A DNA stretch of 64,000 nucleotides from Desmodesmus armatus (GCA_007449985.2 VIIQ02000067.1:124001-188000), one strand, 5' to 3'; shown: positions 12,901 to 24,800, numbered from the stretch's first letter. Translations and numbers: made by a program. Notes: a model not told the origin generated them from the letters alone.

Positions 12901-15900
12901 GTCTCGCCTGGGAGTGTGTGGCCCCTCGTGCAGTCTTGGGAGCTGGAGGAGCTCACTTACCGCGTTGTATCAACTGTCAGGTTGGTCTGGTGGTGGCTGT
13001 GGCCTGCTGCGCAAGCGCTATATAGTGCGCCAGCTTGCTGTCTAGGGCAGCTTGGCAGCCTGGCAAGTGCGATGCTCCATGACTGCGGGCATGAAACAGT
13101 TCAGCACTGTGCTGCACCACACGCCTGGTGCAGCACAGGAGCAGGCGTTGCAGTCGGACTCCGGACTAGGCGGCCTACTAAGCCACTGGGGAGCACGACA
13201 CTCTTGGGCAAACTGCACTACTTGCTCGGCAAACTTGCCCACAGCCTTTTATGAGCAACTGGGGGGTTACCCATGATGGCTGCAGGTACAAACGGCAACA
13301 GCTTGTCCAGCTGCAGCAGCTGGATGGCAAGCTGTTCTGGTGCAACCTCAAGGAGCTTGCCGGCAACAGCAGCTGCATGCTGCTGGCACACAACACAGCT
13401 GGGCTGCCTGTGCTCAGGACAGCCAAGCGCCTGGACACCAGCAGCATCCAGCAGCAGCAGCTGCTGATGATTGACAGTCCCGAGCCTTTCAGGCTGCTCA
13501 CGTGTCTCAGCATGGGTCCACAGCACCCGGCGGTACTTCCCCCACCACCCAGCAAACAGGTGCGGGTCTTGTGCTGGGACAGCATGTTTGCTGAGCGCTA
13601 AGTGATAAAACCATGAAAGCTACACTCACCTCATCACGTGTAGTGCTCTTGGGCCCAAGAGTCAGGGTAATGTGAGACAGGCCGGAGGTGATTGCAAAAC
13701 CTTGCTATGCACTGTGCTGGCCGTGACGACCACTTGTGTGCTTGTGGACTTCAAGCACCAACTGGATGTCACTGCCCTGCAGGTGTTTGTGCTTGTGGGC
13801 CCGACAGGGGCTGGCTGCACCAGCTTGGCTCGCTTGTTGTTGAACGACTACCCTGCAAAGCTTGTGGCCGTGCCTCTGTTGACCAACAGGTGTGTGCCAC
13901 ACCACAGCTTCCGCCGCAGTAGCTGGCAGCCTTAATAGCGCATGTTGTTGGACTTGTTTACGGGTTGCAAGCAAGCTCTGTGTTTGGTTACACCACCATG
14001 CTGGTGTGGCGTGGCGGAACATAGTGCGTTCAGCGTTGGACGGATCCTGTATTTGTCTGCTGTGTCCGCTCCTCACAGGCAACCACAGCCACTGGACGTG
14101 GCAAGGGCTCCTGACCTTGGCAGCTGCTGGCAGACGTCGAGTGCAGCTCAGCATGGCAGAGGTTCCCCTGCGCCAGCCGCCAGTGGCAGTGCGCGTGCCT
14201 CACCAGCGCCCGCAGCAGCCGCAACGCCCAGCATACAAGCCACGTGGCCTGGTACAGACCTGCTGAGGTTCGTCCCTGAACAGCAGTTCCGACTGCTGCA
14301 GCAGTCGCAGCAGCTGATGGGGCTGCACCAGCACATGCACCACAGCTATGCAGTGTCTGTAGCTGCAGTTGAGGAGGCAGCGGAAGCCGGCAAGGCTGCT
14401 TTGCTGGTGGGCTCGGTGCATCTGGCTGCCCAGCTCAGAGGCGAGCTGCCTGACGTGCAGGTGGGTCTGTGCATGACTGATGCGCTGTTCTGCAGAGTAA
14501 AAACAACTGTGCACGGTTTCCCTTGGAGTGTGTGCGTGTATGTGGCCGAGGTGGCACTAGTGCTGCTTGATTGCAAGCAAAAGTACTGTCGCACAGACAA
14601 CAGAAGTTGCAGACACACCTGCCACATTCACAGGAGGTAGCGCCTCAATGCTGGCCCCATCACACGCTGTGTTGCAGTTGCCACATGGTATGGGACTCCC
14701 ACATCAGATGCTTCTGTGCCGTCATGGTGCAGGTGGTGTGTGTTTACGTGGATGCTGATGTTGGGAGCCTGGACAAGCGCATACGTCAACAGGCTGAGCT
14801 GGACGAGCAGCAGCTGCAGGCACTCCTGGCTGATGCTGGCCAGCAGAAAAGCAAGCTGCAGGCCCTGCAGGAACAGCAAGGGCAGCCGCTGAGCCCAGAC
14901 CAGCTGCAGCAGGGCGGCCCTTCTGTCTCGCCAACACCGGCACCTGCGGCAGCTGTCGTACCCAAGGGCACCTCACCAGGCGCGAAGCTGACCGTGCAGC
15001 TGCCGCAGATGAGTTTGCCTAGCTCGGCAGCACCAACTGCACGGGCTGGCCAGCAGCAGCAGAAACATTGGCTGCAGCAGCAGGGTCAGGATACTCTGGA
15101 GGACAAGTGGCTGTTCTGTGTGGCCAACCCAGATGGACAGCTGCAGGTGTGCTACACGCACATCAAAGCCATCCTAGCCAAGTTTGCAGCCAGCAGGCAG
15201 CAATTCCAGCCAGGTCTGTTGCTGCTGCAGCGCCATCCGGCTTCTGCTGCATTTGCGGCTGCTGCAGCGGACAGGCCAGCAACAGCTCGGCAAGCTGGCA
15301 GCAACGCACCTGCCAGTGGTCACCACAGTGCGGGCTCTGCCGCCACTGCTGCCGCCGTTGCAGCAGGAGCTGGTCCAGCAGCAGCGCCGACACCACCCCT
15401 CCAGCCGGAGGCTGCAGCCCTGATTGGTGCTGCTGCGAGTGCGCTGGGGTTGGATGACGATGTCTTCAGCACCTGCAGCACCGTGCAGAGGTTGAAAACC
15501 GTCACTGCAGCCTCAGGGCAGCTGGTGCTGCCCAGGGGCCGGCACCTCCTGCAGGTGCAGTGCTGCCACAGCCAGCTGCACTGTGTAACATTCCATGCCA
15601 GCACAGACTTCACGCTGGACAGCGCAGACAAGCTGCTGCCGACAGCCTGCAAGATGCATGTCGAGCGGCAGTCTGGTGACACGCAGCCGCTACCTGCTGG
15701 CAGTAGGCAGCTGCTGTTCCGGTGAGCAGGCGAGGATAACCTACCCACAGCTCAGTCACAGTGTGCGGCACTCTGCTTTTGAGCTGCCGGCCTGGTGGCC
15801 AGTCTTTGCTGAGCTAGTGCCACCCCTGCAGCTGCTCATGTGCAATGCCGCAACAAAGCTGCAAAAACAGAGATGCGGTGCTTCTCAATGCAAATGCATG

Positions 15901-18274
15901 CCTGCTCGAGCCCTTGCTGAACAGATTTGGATCCTCTGCTTTGTCTCGCCACTCCTTCAGGTACTTGCTCAAGCCTGCTGAGCCCTGCTCTGTGTCGATC
16001 CAGTTCCAGGCAACCAGCACAGCCCTGCAGGCCAGCACACAGCTCATGTTGCTGGAGGTTTGCACAGGCAGGCCCATAAAGCAGCTGCAGCAGCCATCTG
16101 TGCAGCTGCCACCCTCACCCAAGGGCTACCTGTTGCTGGCGCTGTGTGAGCCACTGGTAGATGTGCCTGCTGGGGGCTGGTCAGTTGTGCTGACCAGTGA
16201 CCGCAAGCTGCCCGCCCTGGCAGAGGTGCCCAGCAGCCGCCAAGCGGTGTTCAGTGGTGTGTACGCGCCAAACACCAAAGCAGTGATGGCCAGGTGGGTG
16301 CTGGAAACAAATCAAGTTTTGCAAGAGTGTATTAGCACATCATTCTGTCAATGCAAAGGAAGCAAAAAAGGCATGGATCGGTGTCTGACTTGTGTATGCG
16401 TGACTAGTGTTGTCACCTTGTGAGGAAGAAAGAGCTGCTGTGTTGGCCCATCAAAGAAACATCATGCAACGGCGCTCATGCATGTTGTCATAATCTGTGC
16501 AGGTTTGCCATCAGCCCCACTGCAGCAGTCAACCTGGCTGTTTTGGCGCAGCTGAGGCTCACAGCTGCTTGTCATGACGCAGCAGGAGGCAGTGCAGCTG
16601 CTCAAGAGCCAGCACTGCCCCCACACCTCCAGCCTCCTGGGTCTACAGCCAGCGGTGCTGGCAGCAACAGCAGCGCATGCCCTCTCAGCTTTGCAGTGCA
16701 GGTGTTTGACACAGCGGGAGCCAAGGAGATAGCTTGGCACGCAAGCTACCAGCTGCTGGCCTCCGTGCAGAGCCAGGGCAGTGGCCGTGTCAGCATGCCC
16801 AACCTGCACTTGGCCCCAGGAAAGTACCTGCTGGTGCTGCAGCTGCTGCAAGACTGCAGCAGGCAGTGGGTGGATCCTGTAACTGGAAGCACCAGCCCGC
16901 TGCCTGAATGGCAGCTTCTGGTCATGCCAGGTGCAGACGACAAGGCATGCCCCATCGTGCAGGATGATGCTTGGGAGCGGCACTTTGAGGCATCCAGGGA
17001 TGCTTGGCAGCAGCAGGCAGTGGCAGCGGCAACAGCTGCGGCAGCTGCCGCTGGTGCCAACCGGCCAGGCAGCAGCAACACCAACAGGGCAGCACTGGCA
17101 GCAGCCAAGGAGCGAGCCAAGACTGCGCAAGCAGCCCTTGAGCGGCACATGGCATCCGTTGCTGCTGCTGCTGCTGCAGCAGTCTCGGCAGAACAGCAGG
17201 CTGGAGCAGCAGGGGCAACTGCCTCAAGCAGTGCAACAGCTGCGCCATCAGCAAGGGTCAGCACAAGTGGGGCTGCAACCGTCAGCAGCGCGCAGCAGGG
17301 CTCAGTGCCACTGCATGCAGCCACCAGTGGTGGAGCAGCAGCAGCCAAGAAGCCCGCGCCGTCCACAGCAGCACCAGCAGCCAAAGGCAAGGCTGCAGCT
17401 GGTGGGGCCTTGGCTGCTGGTGGCACCAGGCCAGTGACACCACAAGGTGCAGCCGCTACTGCTGCTCAGCAGACTGCGGTCACGACTGGGGCTGCAGCTG
17501 GGGTTGGCACAGGTCAGGTGCCAGAGCCGTCTGAGAGCAGCAGCAGCAGTCAGCTGGCGACGCAGGCGCAGGGACAGCTGTGGCCAGGGGCTGTCCCTGC
17601 AGCTGTTGCACCTCCCAAGCCCCCAACAGAGGTGGTGATCAGGCAGGTCAAGGGCAGCAGTACAGACGCACTGCAGCTGTCACCTGCAGATCAGGTCAAG
17701 GAGCATGCAGCCAACACAGCATGCAGTAAACCTTCCCCAGCAACAACCAACAGCAGCAGCCGCAGCAGCCAGTTAGGTGGCGCAGCAGTCCTGACACCTG
17801 CAGCGCTGGATGAGCGGCTGTGCCAGCTGCGGGCAGCGGCAGATGCCAGGGCGCATGCAGTTGAGCAGGCAGCCAACGATCGGGGTCAGCTGCAGGCTGC
17901 TGCTGCACACCTGGCTGAGCAACAGGTGAGCCTGCTTGGCTAGGGTCAGTTGGTTTGATGGCTGCAGGACACGCTGCTTGGGACCAGGAAAGAAGGCAGC
18001 ATGCTCTGTCTGACATAGGAATGATGCCTTACAGAGTAACACACACACAGCTGTGTGACACAGGACACAAGCCCTGCAAGCCATACCAAGCTGCATGTGT
18101 ATCTTGCTGCAGGTGCAATCCTTCACAAGCTGGAGAGAGCAGACGTTGGCCAGCCAGCAGGCAATGTTGCAGCGCAAGCAAGGCATGCTGCAGTCAATGT
18201 TTGCACCTCCAGTGTCACCGGCCACATTGGGCGGGCCTAGTGCAACACCAGCAGCAGGCACAGCGGTTAAATAA
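3912..18274 (+). CDS. Giant multi-domain protein: androglobin-type calpain-like module, guanylate-kinase-like array, adenylate kinase module (putative ciliary)
   Basis: Exons whose phases join cleanly: 3912-4086, 4179-4346, 4552-4655, 4930-5040, 5171-5222, 5548-5663, 5857-5991, 6210-6412, 6590-6824, 7000-7206, 7425-7537, 7809-8761, 8930-9181, 9347-9570; later ones are less exact; last exon 18113-18274. Order of modules: a calpain-like region resembling androglobin (RYRVKLFLL, TVDDRIPLDLFG, LQLWPLLLCKAILK, FQMLTAWPQE) with no visible GDCW catalytic box. Then guanylate-kinase-like modules (RPPKEHEVDGKDYYF, YWYGTSLATVREV, LCVMSLDMQGAE; then near 7830, 8740, 9930 and 13790). An adenylate kinase (11330-12600) has GPAASGKSMQ, WVLDGFPHTRKQ and KYRRVDYTTG. 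Beta-rich regions span 15080-16900, and the tail is Ala/Gln-rich and coiled-coil (ARAHAVEQAANDR). From memory the mix resembles central-apparatus protein FAP42 of Chlamydomonas; that link is unverified. The frame does not join across 9571-9788. Confidence 0.8.
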
Positions 18275-18406
18275 GGGTCCGACAGGATACCAGCAGGAAA
18301 GACCTCAAAGTGATATTATAATTGATTTCTCGCGGTTCATGCTGGCTCCAGTGCTTGTATTTCCCGCTGCGGGTGGGCAGCTGATTGCACTGGCTGGCAT
18401 GGGGGA

Positions 18407-18411
18407 TGTAA
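18407..18411 (+). terminator. Probable TGTAA polyadenylation signal of the giant gene
   Basis: TGTAA lies about 135 bases after the TAA stop at 18272-18274. TGTAA is the usual poly(A) signal in chlorophytes. A pentamer can occur by chance, so this is a suggestion. Confidence 0.4.
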
Positions 18412-18483
18412 ACACTGTGTGAAACGTATGATTTATATCTCACTGTTTCATGATTGTGCACGCTGGAACGTGGCTTCTTCCAG

Positions 18484-18580
18484 TTGGGTGTGAGGGGGGT
18501 GGGAGGGGGGTGGGGTGGAGGGGGGGGGGTGGGGTGGAGGGGGGGGGGGGAGTGAGGGGGGGGGGGGGTCGCACCCCTTG
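18484..18580 (+). repeat. G-homopurine tract, potential G-quadruplex block
   Basis: Nearly 100 bases made almost only of G with single T or A breaks, including runs of 9 to 14 G. It lies between two genes that are both on the plus strand. Many four-tetrad G-quadruplexes are possible. Run lengths here are likely to be unreliable in the assembly. Confidence 0.85.
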
Positions 18581-19014
18581 GTGCAACCCTGTTGGCCCCA
18601 GATCGGTGTTCTCAGGATCATCTTTTGGGGGGAAACTTGAACTTGTAGGGGTCAGGTGGGGTGTGCGAGGGCTTGTGGGTGGGGGGGCTGGTGGGGTATG
18701 AATTGCATGACAGCATGTCTCTCCACCCAAGTGCCCCTACTCCTCCAAGATGTTGCACAACAAAGTCATTCTGCTCAATGCTCGGCAATAGGTGTTCCTC
18801 ACAGGCGCAAGCGGCTGGTCAAGCGGCTGAGCCTGGCATGCGGCTAGGCGGCACCCGCTGGGTGCCACTCACCCACTCCATATGTTGGGCATCTTCGTTG
18901 CTGCCCACGCTGTGACTTCCATTGTAGTTACAGTGCGCGCGCCAGGCTGTCTCAAATTGAACTGCAGGTCTCGAAACCAGGAGAGCGGTGACCTCCTTCC
19001 ACCAGGAACACACC

Positions 19015-20729
19015 ATGGTGACTGTCGAAGTTTATGGTCCATCAGAACGAATGAGTCTATTCAGGGCTGCAGCAGACAAGTTGCCTGGAGTGCACAACAA
19101 GGAGGGTCAGCTGGTGACAGATGGCTTCCTTGACGTGTGCTCCCTGGTGGTGCCTGTGATCGGTATGTGTTCACGCCTCTTTGGTTCTTTAAACAGCGAG
19201 CGTTCTTGATTCAAAAGCAGCGGCAAGAGCGACATCCGGCATTGGTTCAGCAGCAGCTCACCCTCCCCACCTGCTGTGATACCTGCCAATACCTGCAGAG
19301 CAGTTTGGGGGCGGTTTCAGCTTGGTCAAGAATGACATCAACCAGAACATTGAGGTGAGCCATCTGCAGCTCCAGGTGTGAATGGATGGGGCGGATCTGA
19401 GGAGGGACAGCACGCCTGACTGGCGATTGCCGTTGCTCTTGCAGAGGTTGAGGACCCGCAAGGCGCAGGACCCACAGCAGTTTGAGGTGCTGTTCAACAT
19501 CATCGACGAGGAAGTTTCCCGCAATGACCACAACCACAGCAAGAGCTGCACCAAGGGGCTGCTGTGGCTGAAGCGGTGGGTGCAGTTGTGCTGGCACAGT
19601 CAGCATCTTCAGCAGCAGCCTTGGAGATGAAGGCCATGAGCGCCTGTACAGGAGCAGCTGCTTCCTTCAACACAGGTCCCAATCCTGGAAGCTACAATTG
19701 AACAGCAGCAGCATTAGAGCCAAACCACCCTGTAGTGAAGCACACGGCACTTGTTGGGCTACTGCCAGGCCTGACAGTCTTTGTCGTTGTTGTGTGCTGC
19801 TGTGCATCCTGGCAGGGCGCTGGAGTTCATGATGGCCATCATGGGCCGCCTGCTGGAGAAGCCTGATATGAGCATGAGTGAGGTGGTGTACGAGCAGTAC
19901 CACGCCACCCTCTCACAGTGGCACGGCTTCTGGGCATCCTCAGCGTTCAATGTAAGCAGCAGGGGACCCAGCAGTTAGGGGCTGCTGCTACTGCAACGGC
20001 AAAACATGGGACGCGCACTCACTGCGCATTGCAACACAAGTTGTGTTGCCCCCCACAAGCACACCACACTTGGGGGTGCTGGCGCGCCGGGTTGGGCGGG
20101 GTCCATAGGCTACCTTGTGAGGTTGCAGCACATGCAGCAGTGATGCTTACTTCATGCTTGCGTTGCATGCTTTATGGTGCATGGATATCATGTCATGTTG
20201 TGCCTGCCTGTTCCCTTTCCCCTGATCCTGCAGGTTGCGTTCAACTTTGTCCCCAGCAGGCAGGCGTTCATGGAGAAGGTGGCGGGAACAGATGACCCCA
20301 ACGCGCAGAAGGACATGCAGGCATTCATTGACGCCTTCAGCCCAGTGCTGGCAGAGGCTCACAAGTTCCTGGTGCGTGGCTGCATGCGGCGACATGAACA
20401 CATGCTTTATGCAGGCACATGCAAGGCTGCACATGCACTGCTGGGACTAGGGCAGCATGGGGAGGAGCTTGCAAGCCGTTGGCGTGTTGCGTAGATGGGG
20501 TTGCCACCGACTGTAGGTAGCAATCCCCCAGGCCCCGCGGCGATTGTGGCCGCGACTCGGAGAAGCAGCAGCGTTTGATGAGGTCCAGCAGTGCTGCGCT
20601 GGCAGCAGTGTCCCCATGCCATCCACCCGGCATCCACATCGCACGTGCGGCCCCTAACCACCGCGCTGCTGCCTGTTGATGTGCTCCCTGCAGGACGAGC
20701 GAGGCCTGGATGACCCTGCAAAGGTCTAA
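19015..20729 (+). CDS. Glycolipid transfer protein (GLTP domain)
   Basis: Small all-helical protein that moves glyco- or sphingolipids between membranes; usually cytosolic. Six exons join in phase: 19015-19162, 19299-19354, 19445-19575, 19816-19951, 20234-20371, 20694-20729, giving about 214 residues, the usual length for a single GLTP domain. Family landmarks are seen in order: DGFLDVCSLVVPVI, then GGGFSLVKNDINQNIERL, where D and N match the two headgroup-binding acids and amides (the third position, Lys in human GLTP, is Arg here). GLLWLKRALEF has the ligand-stacking Trp, and QWHGFWASSAF has the conserved His. The ATG at 19015 is chosen because it lies just before the first helix (MVTVEVYGPSERMSLF). 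It could be an ACD11- or GLTP1-like member; the subgroup cannot be told. Confidence 0.93.
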
Positions 20730-21152
20730 ACAGCGCGCTGCTTTTGTGCAGGGCAGCGGCCTTGCGGGCAAGGTAGCAGCAGCAGTATGGCTGGGTGGAG
20801 ATCTGTGAGTGCTGGCAGACCAGCTGCCCAGCTGCACTTGTGCAGCGCGTCTGATGGCGGCCGCTGCCGTGGAGCAGCAGCAGGGTTTGCAGAGGCCCTG
20901 CGCTGATTGTGCTGGGCGGTGTTCAGAGAGGGCAGGGTGTTGGCTGGTTACGCCCCAACCAGTCATGGCATCTGTGTTTTGGCGTTGGGGGTTTTGAGGT
21001 TTTGAAGTCAGCACCGTCCATGCTGCTGTTTGGCAGACGTCAGCAGCGCCCTCTGCGCCTGGTGTGCTTGCAGTGGTTGGACAATTCTTCTGGCTGGGAA
21101 TTCGTGTAGTCGGGCTGTGTCATTCTTTTGCGCTCCTTGTACATGTCGGCCC

Positions 21153-21289
21153 CCATGCTGGCTGGCGAGACAGTGCCCGGAACCGGGGAGGTAGCAAGAT
21201 TTCCTGTGGAGACACTGGGAACACACAAAGATGGGAGCACAGAACACAATGTAACTAGCACTGGGTGGGCACGGCCATGCTGGCTGGCG
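21153..21289 (-). mobile_element. Short retroelement 3' end with 15-bp target-site duplications
   Basis: The 15-mer CCATGCTGGCTGGCG occurs at 21153-21167 and again at 21275-21289. The 107 bases between begin, read on the plus strand, with AGACAGTGCCCGGAACC. They match the sequence starting at 45347 for about 95 bases (shared blocks GGGGAGGTAGC, TTTCCTGTGGAGACACTGGG, CTAGCACTGGG) with a few substitutions and small indels. The copy at 45346-47026 carries a reverse transcriptase on the minus strand, so this piece is the 3' end of the same family, heavily 5'-truncated. Confidence 0.88.
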
Positions 21290-21763
21290 GTGTGTGCCGG
21301 GGTGCATACTGTGTGAAGCTCTGGGCCTGCTGAGATCTAGGGGGGTGGCCTGTGCATGTGCACTGTACAAGTGCTTTGTTTGTGTTGGCTTGCGATGATA
21401 GCACGCATAGCCTCAGCAGATTGCTGGTGCTGTGCGTGCAGGAGCATGCGCTGTAACAATATTGTAGCTGGCAGGACCTGGCAATCCCAAGAATTACGCA
21501 GCACAGGCATTCCAGCGTCTTTGCATGATACACGTGCAGCGTAGCTAGGTGTCACATGGACCAGTTCTGCCCTTGATCCCCTGAGGTACCTCGACTGTAA
21601 TCACGCAAGCATTGGTGGAGGTCATGACACAGACTGACACACAACCCATGTGCTTAACACATCAGGTTCTGTGCTGCAGCAGCAACTCGGTGGGCCGCCG
21701 CTTCATAGTTCGCTCCAGTAACACATGCGCGCATCCCATGCACGATGAACCACCTCCTGCTTC

Positions 21764-21768
21764 TTACA
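21764..21768 (-). terminator. Probable TGTAA polyadenylation signal of UTP4
   Basis: TTACA on the plus strand, TGTAA in the sense of the gene, about 130 bases after the stop codon at 21899. Short motif, so only suggestive. Confidence 0.35.
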
Positions 21769-21898
21769 CAGTGCTGCTTGCACAGCTAACACAAGCTCGG
21801 CAGCACCACAACGCAGTCCCTGAGTAAGCGGGCAACTCCCTCACCAACCCACACCGCCATGCAGCTCAACCCAGCATGTTATCGACCGGCCATGTCAT

Positions 21899-24800
21899 CT
21901 ACCGGCCGTACCGCTGCCTGTACACAGGTGGCAGCAGGGCCTGCAGCACCTCCTGCCACGCCTGCTCTACCAGCACCACCTCTGTCCTACTGCAGTGCCC
22001 AACCAGCAAGCAGCTATCCTCTAGCTTCAGCAGCCGCCCATTCCTGCCACTAGCACTCGCTGCATCCGGCCCCGTCCCCCCTGGACCCTTCTGGTGCCGC
22101 ATCTTCCGGCGCTGCTTGCTGCCACCGCCTGTGTACTGCACACCCTCCTGGTGTGGTAGCAGCGGCTCCTCCATGTCTATGTGGCACAAGCCGCCTGGTG
22201 AGTAGGCCAGCACAGAGGCGGACCCCTCCTGCCCCTTGGCACATGGCTGGAAGGACAGGCCTGCGATGCTGCCAGGCAGTTTGGGCATCAGCTCCCCAAC
22301 CACCTCCTGGTGTTGCAAGCTCCACTGAGTAGGCAGACCGCTGTCAGCTTCATATGCTGCAAAGCTGTTGGCAGCTGTTGCTACAGCTACGATCTTGCTG
22401 GTGGGGTTGAACTGTACTGCTGTTATGACGGAGGGCTCTCCCAATAGGGAGAGCTGCCGCAGGGGCTGTAGCTGAGAGGGTCCTGCAGCAGCTGACAGCA
22501 GCTCCACCCCTGAGGCTGTAGCAGCAGCCAGCAGCTGACCGTCTGGGGATGCTGCCATGGCTGTAGCGCAGGGCAGAGCCCATGCCAAGCTGCTGCACCA
22601 CTGCTGCTGCTTCTTCCCTGCAGCTGCTTTCCCGCCGCTGCCGCTGCCTGCTGCCGTCAGCTGCTGAGAGGCCAGTACCTCCCCAGTAGCAGCATCCACA
22701 GCCACAACACGCCCTGCCCCAGTAACTGCAAAGACAGTACTGCTGTCAGCACTGAAGGTACAGCAAACCACTGGGGCACCCAGCTGCTGCTGCAGCTTCA
22801 CTCGAGTGACAACCACCTCACTTGAGTGACCCTCCTCCTGCTGCTGCCGCTGCAGCCTGAACACCCGCAGCTTGTGCCGGTCTGCAGCAGCTACTGCTGA
22901 TGCATCAGGGGCTAGCGCTGCTGTAGTGATGTGACTGCTGCTGCTGGTGCTGATGCTGGCAAGGAGGGAGGGTAGGGCTGCCAGATCCCAGCGCTCACCC
23001 TCCATCAGGCCTGCACGCGGCAGACAATCAGGTCAGCAACGCATCAGGGATAAGGGTTTGAGGTTCAAGGTTAGGGTTAGGGTTGCAAGCGCCAGATGAT
23101 CAGGTCAGCACAAGCAGCAGATGACATCCTCAGCACCGTCGACGCAGGCACAGTCTCTGTGGGGGCACTGGGGCACCCTGTTGTGTGCAATGAGTCAGAG
23201 CATATGGTTGCTGTGCTAGCGCAGAACCCTTGGCTGCAGTGACAAGGTGGCTGGCATGCCAATGTCCGGCAAACAAAGCAACATGACAGCCGGCCAAGTG
23301 GCAGGAGGCGCGCTGCTACTGGCAGGCACAACACGGCGTGCGCACACTAGCTAGCCGATTGCACTCATTGGTGTGCATCATAGACTGCTTGCATGTGACT
23401 TGCATGTTGATAGTATGCTAGCTACACATGCATCCTCAATGCCAAACATTCTCCTCCTGCACCCTCACCTGCTGTGGTTGCTGCCAGCTGCTGCCCTCCT
23501 GCAGCCTTGCCCAACTGCCAGAGGTTGATCTGCCGCTGCTGCACCTGCAGCACAACTGCCGGCTGCTCTCCACTGCTCAACTGCAGCAGCGGCCTTTGTG
23601 GGGCCTTGCTCTGCCTGCAGGGGTGCTGCTTGAGGAAGTTGGGCATGTTATACAACATGATCTGACCGTCATTTCCGCCGGAGAGCAGCAAGGGGTCGCT
23701 GTCAGGGGGCTGCAGGGCTGCAAGGGCCCTCACGTCATGTGAGTGGGGCTGCTTGCGGTCGAGGTATGCCCAGCGTCCTGCTCCTGTGGCCTTGTCAGGC
23801 ACACACTGGTACAAAGCAACCTGCAGCCCAGGAACACACAGACTCGCGTCAACACACAACAAACGCAATTGCAATCCAAACCCAGCTGTTCACCAAGAAG
23901 GTGTACAGATGTTCCGTCAATACTGCAATGCTAACTACCCCTGCTGTGTACTGCTGTAAGCCACGGTCGTTAGCAGGCATGCTGAGAGTGGTGTGTGGTG
24001 TTGAGGGGTGGGCGCTGACTCAGCTACTGGCATGCAGACGGTGGAAACAAAGGCCTCAAGCTACATCCATCAGTCCATCAGTGCAACATCCCAACAGTTC
24101 GATCCATAAACACACCTTTGGGTCCACTCCTGACGCCCACACCATCTTGCCATCTGGGCTTGCTGCTAGGGTCAGCACATCAGCAGCAAACTGCTGGTGG
24201 CGGGTCAGCAGCGTGCCAAAGCGGCCATCCCAGAACTGCACCGCCCCCTCTTGGTCCCCACTGACCATGGTGCCATCAAGCAAAACCTCCAGGGCCCACA
24301 CACAGGGAGGGGTGCCGCTGCTGGTGCCCACTGTGATGCGCTGCTGCTCGGTGCCTGAAGGGCAGCAGGACAGTCAGACCCCGCAGGCAGGGACAGCAGC
24401 AACAGCAGCATGCAGAGGACGTACATTCAGGTTCAGCCAGGCCAGCCTGATACCACAGGTGCAACGGGACACTGCAGCACTGCCGAACAGCAATGGAAGC
24501 AGGCTGGCTGGCACCTGCCGCAATTGCTTGGCAATACAGCAGGATTGCCGGAAAGTACTCCTTGATGGGGGTTGAACAGGGGCTGCTGAGCATGTCACAA
24601 GCACAGCCTTACTGAGTCCTTGAGCAAGAAAGTGGCTCTACAGATACGCTGCAATGCTGTTATGATGTCACTGTCGGTATCACGTCTGCCGTAGTAGGCA
24701 CCTTCACCCCACCCAACCCAACCCCCCTCATCCTCCGCCATAGCACAAGCCACCCACCCACCCACCTGTACGCAGGTCCCACACGTGCATGCAGCCATCG

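Larger units (their letters stand above)
18275..19014. other. Intergenic: 3' end of the giant gene, poly-G tract, promoter of GLTP
   Basis: Holds the probable 3' UTR of the upstream gene with TGTAA at 18407-18411, then an extreme G-rich block, then the presumed promoter and 5' UTR of the lipid transfer gene. I see no coding exon here. Confidence 0.5.
20730..21898. other. Convergent intergenic region between GLTP and UTP4 with a retroelement fragment
   Basis: 3' regions of two genes that face each other. It contains a 107-bp retroelement end flanked by direct repeats (21153-21289). The first TGTAA after the GLTP stop is at 21250 inside that fragment; others are at 21452 and 21596. TTACA at 21764-21768 could serve UTP4 on the minus strand. 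No coding exon is recognised. Confidence 0.5.

Noticed and set aside
16462..17426. Minus-strand frames of 226-228 codons
   Set aside because: Shadows of the Ala/Gln-rich coding exon on the plus strand.
18450..18730. Gly-rich plus-strand and Pro-rich minus-strand frames
   Set aside because: Pure translation of the poly-G tract; no start context or splice links.
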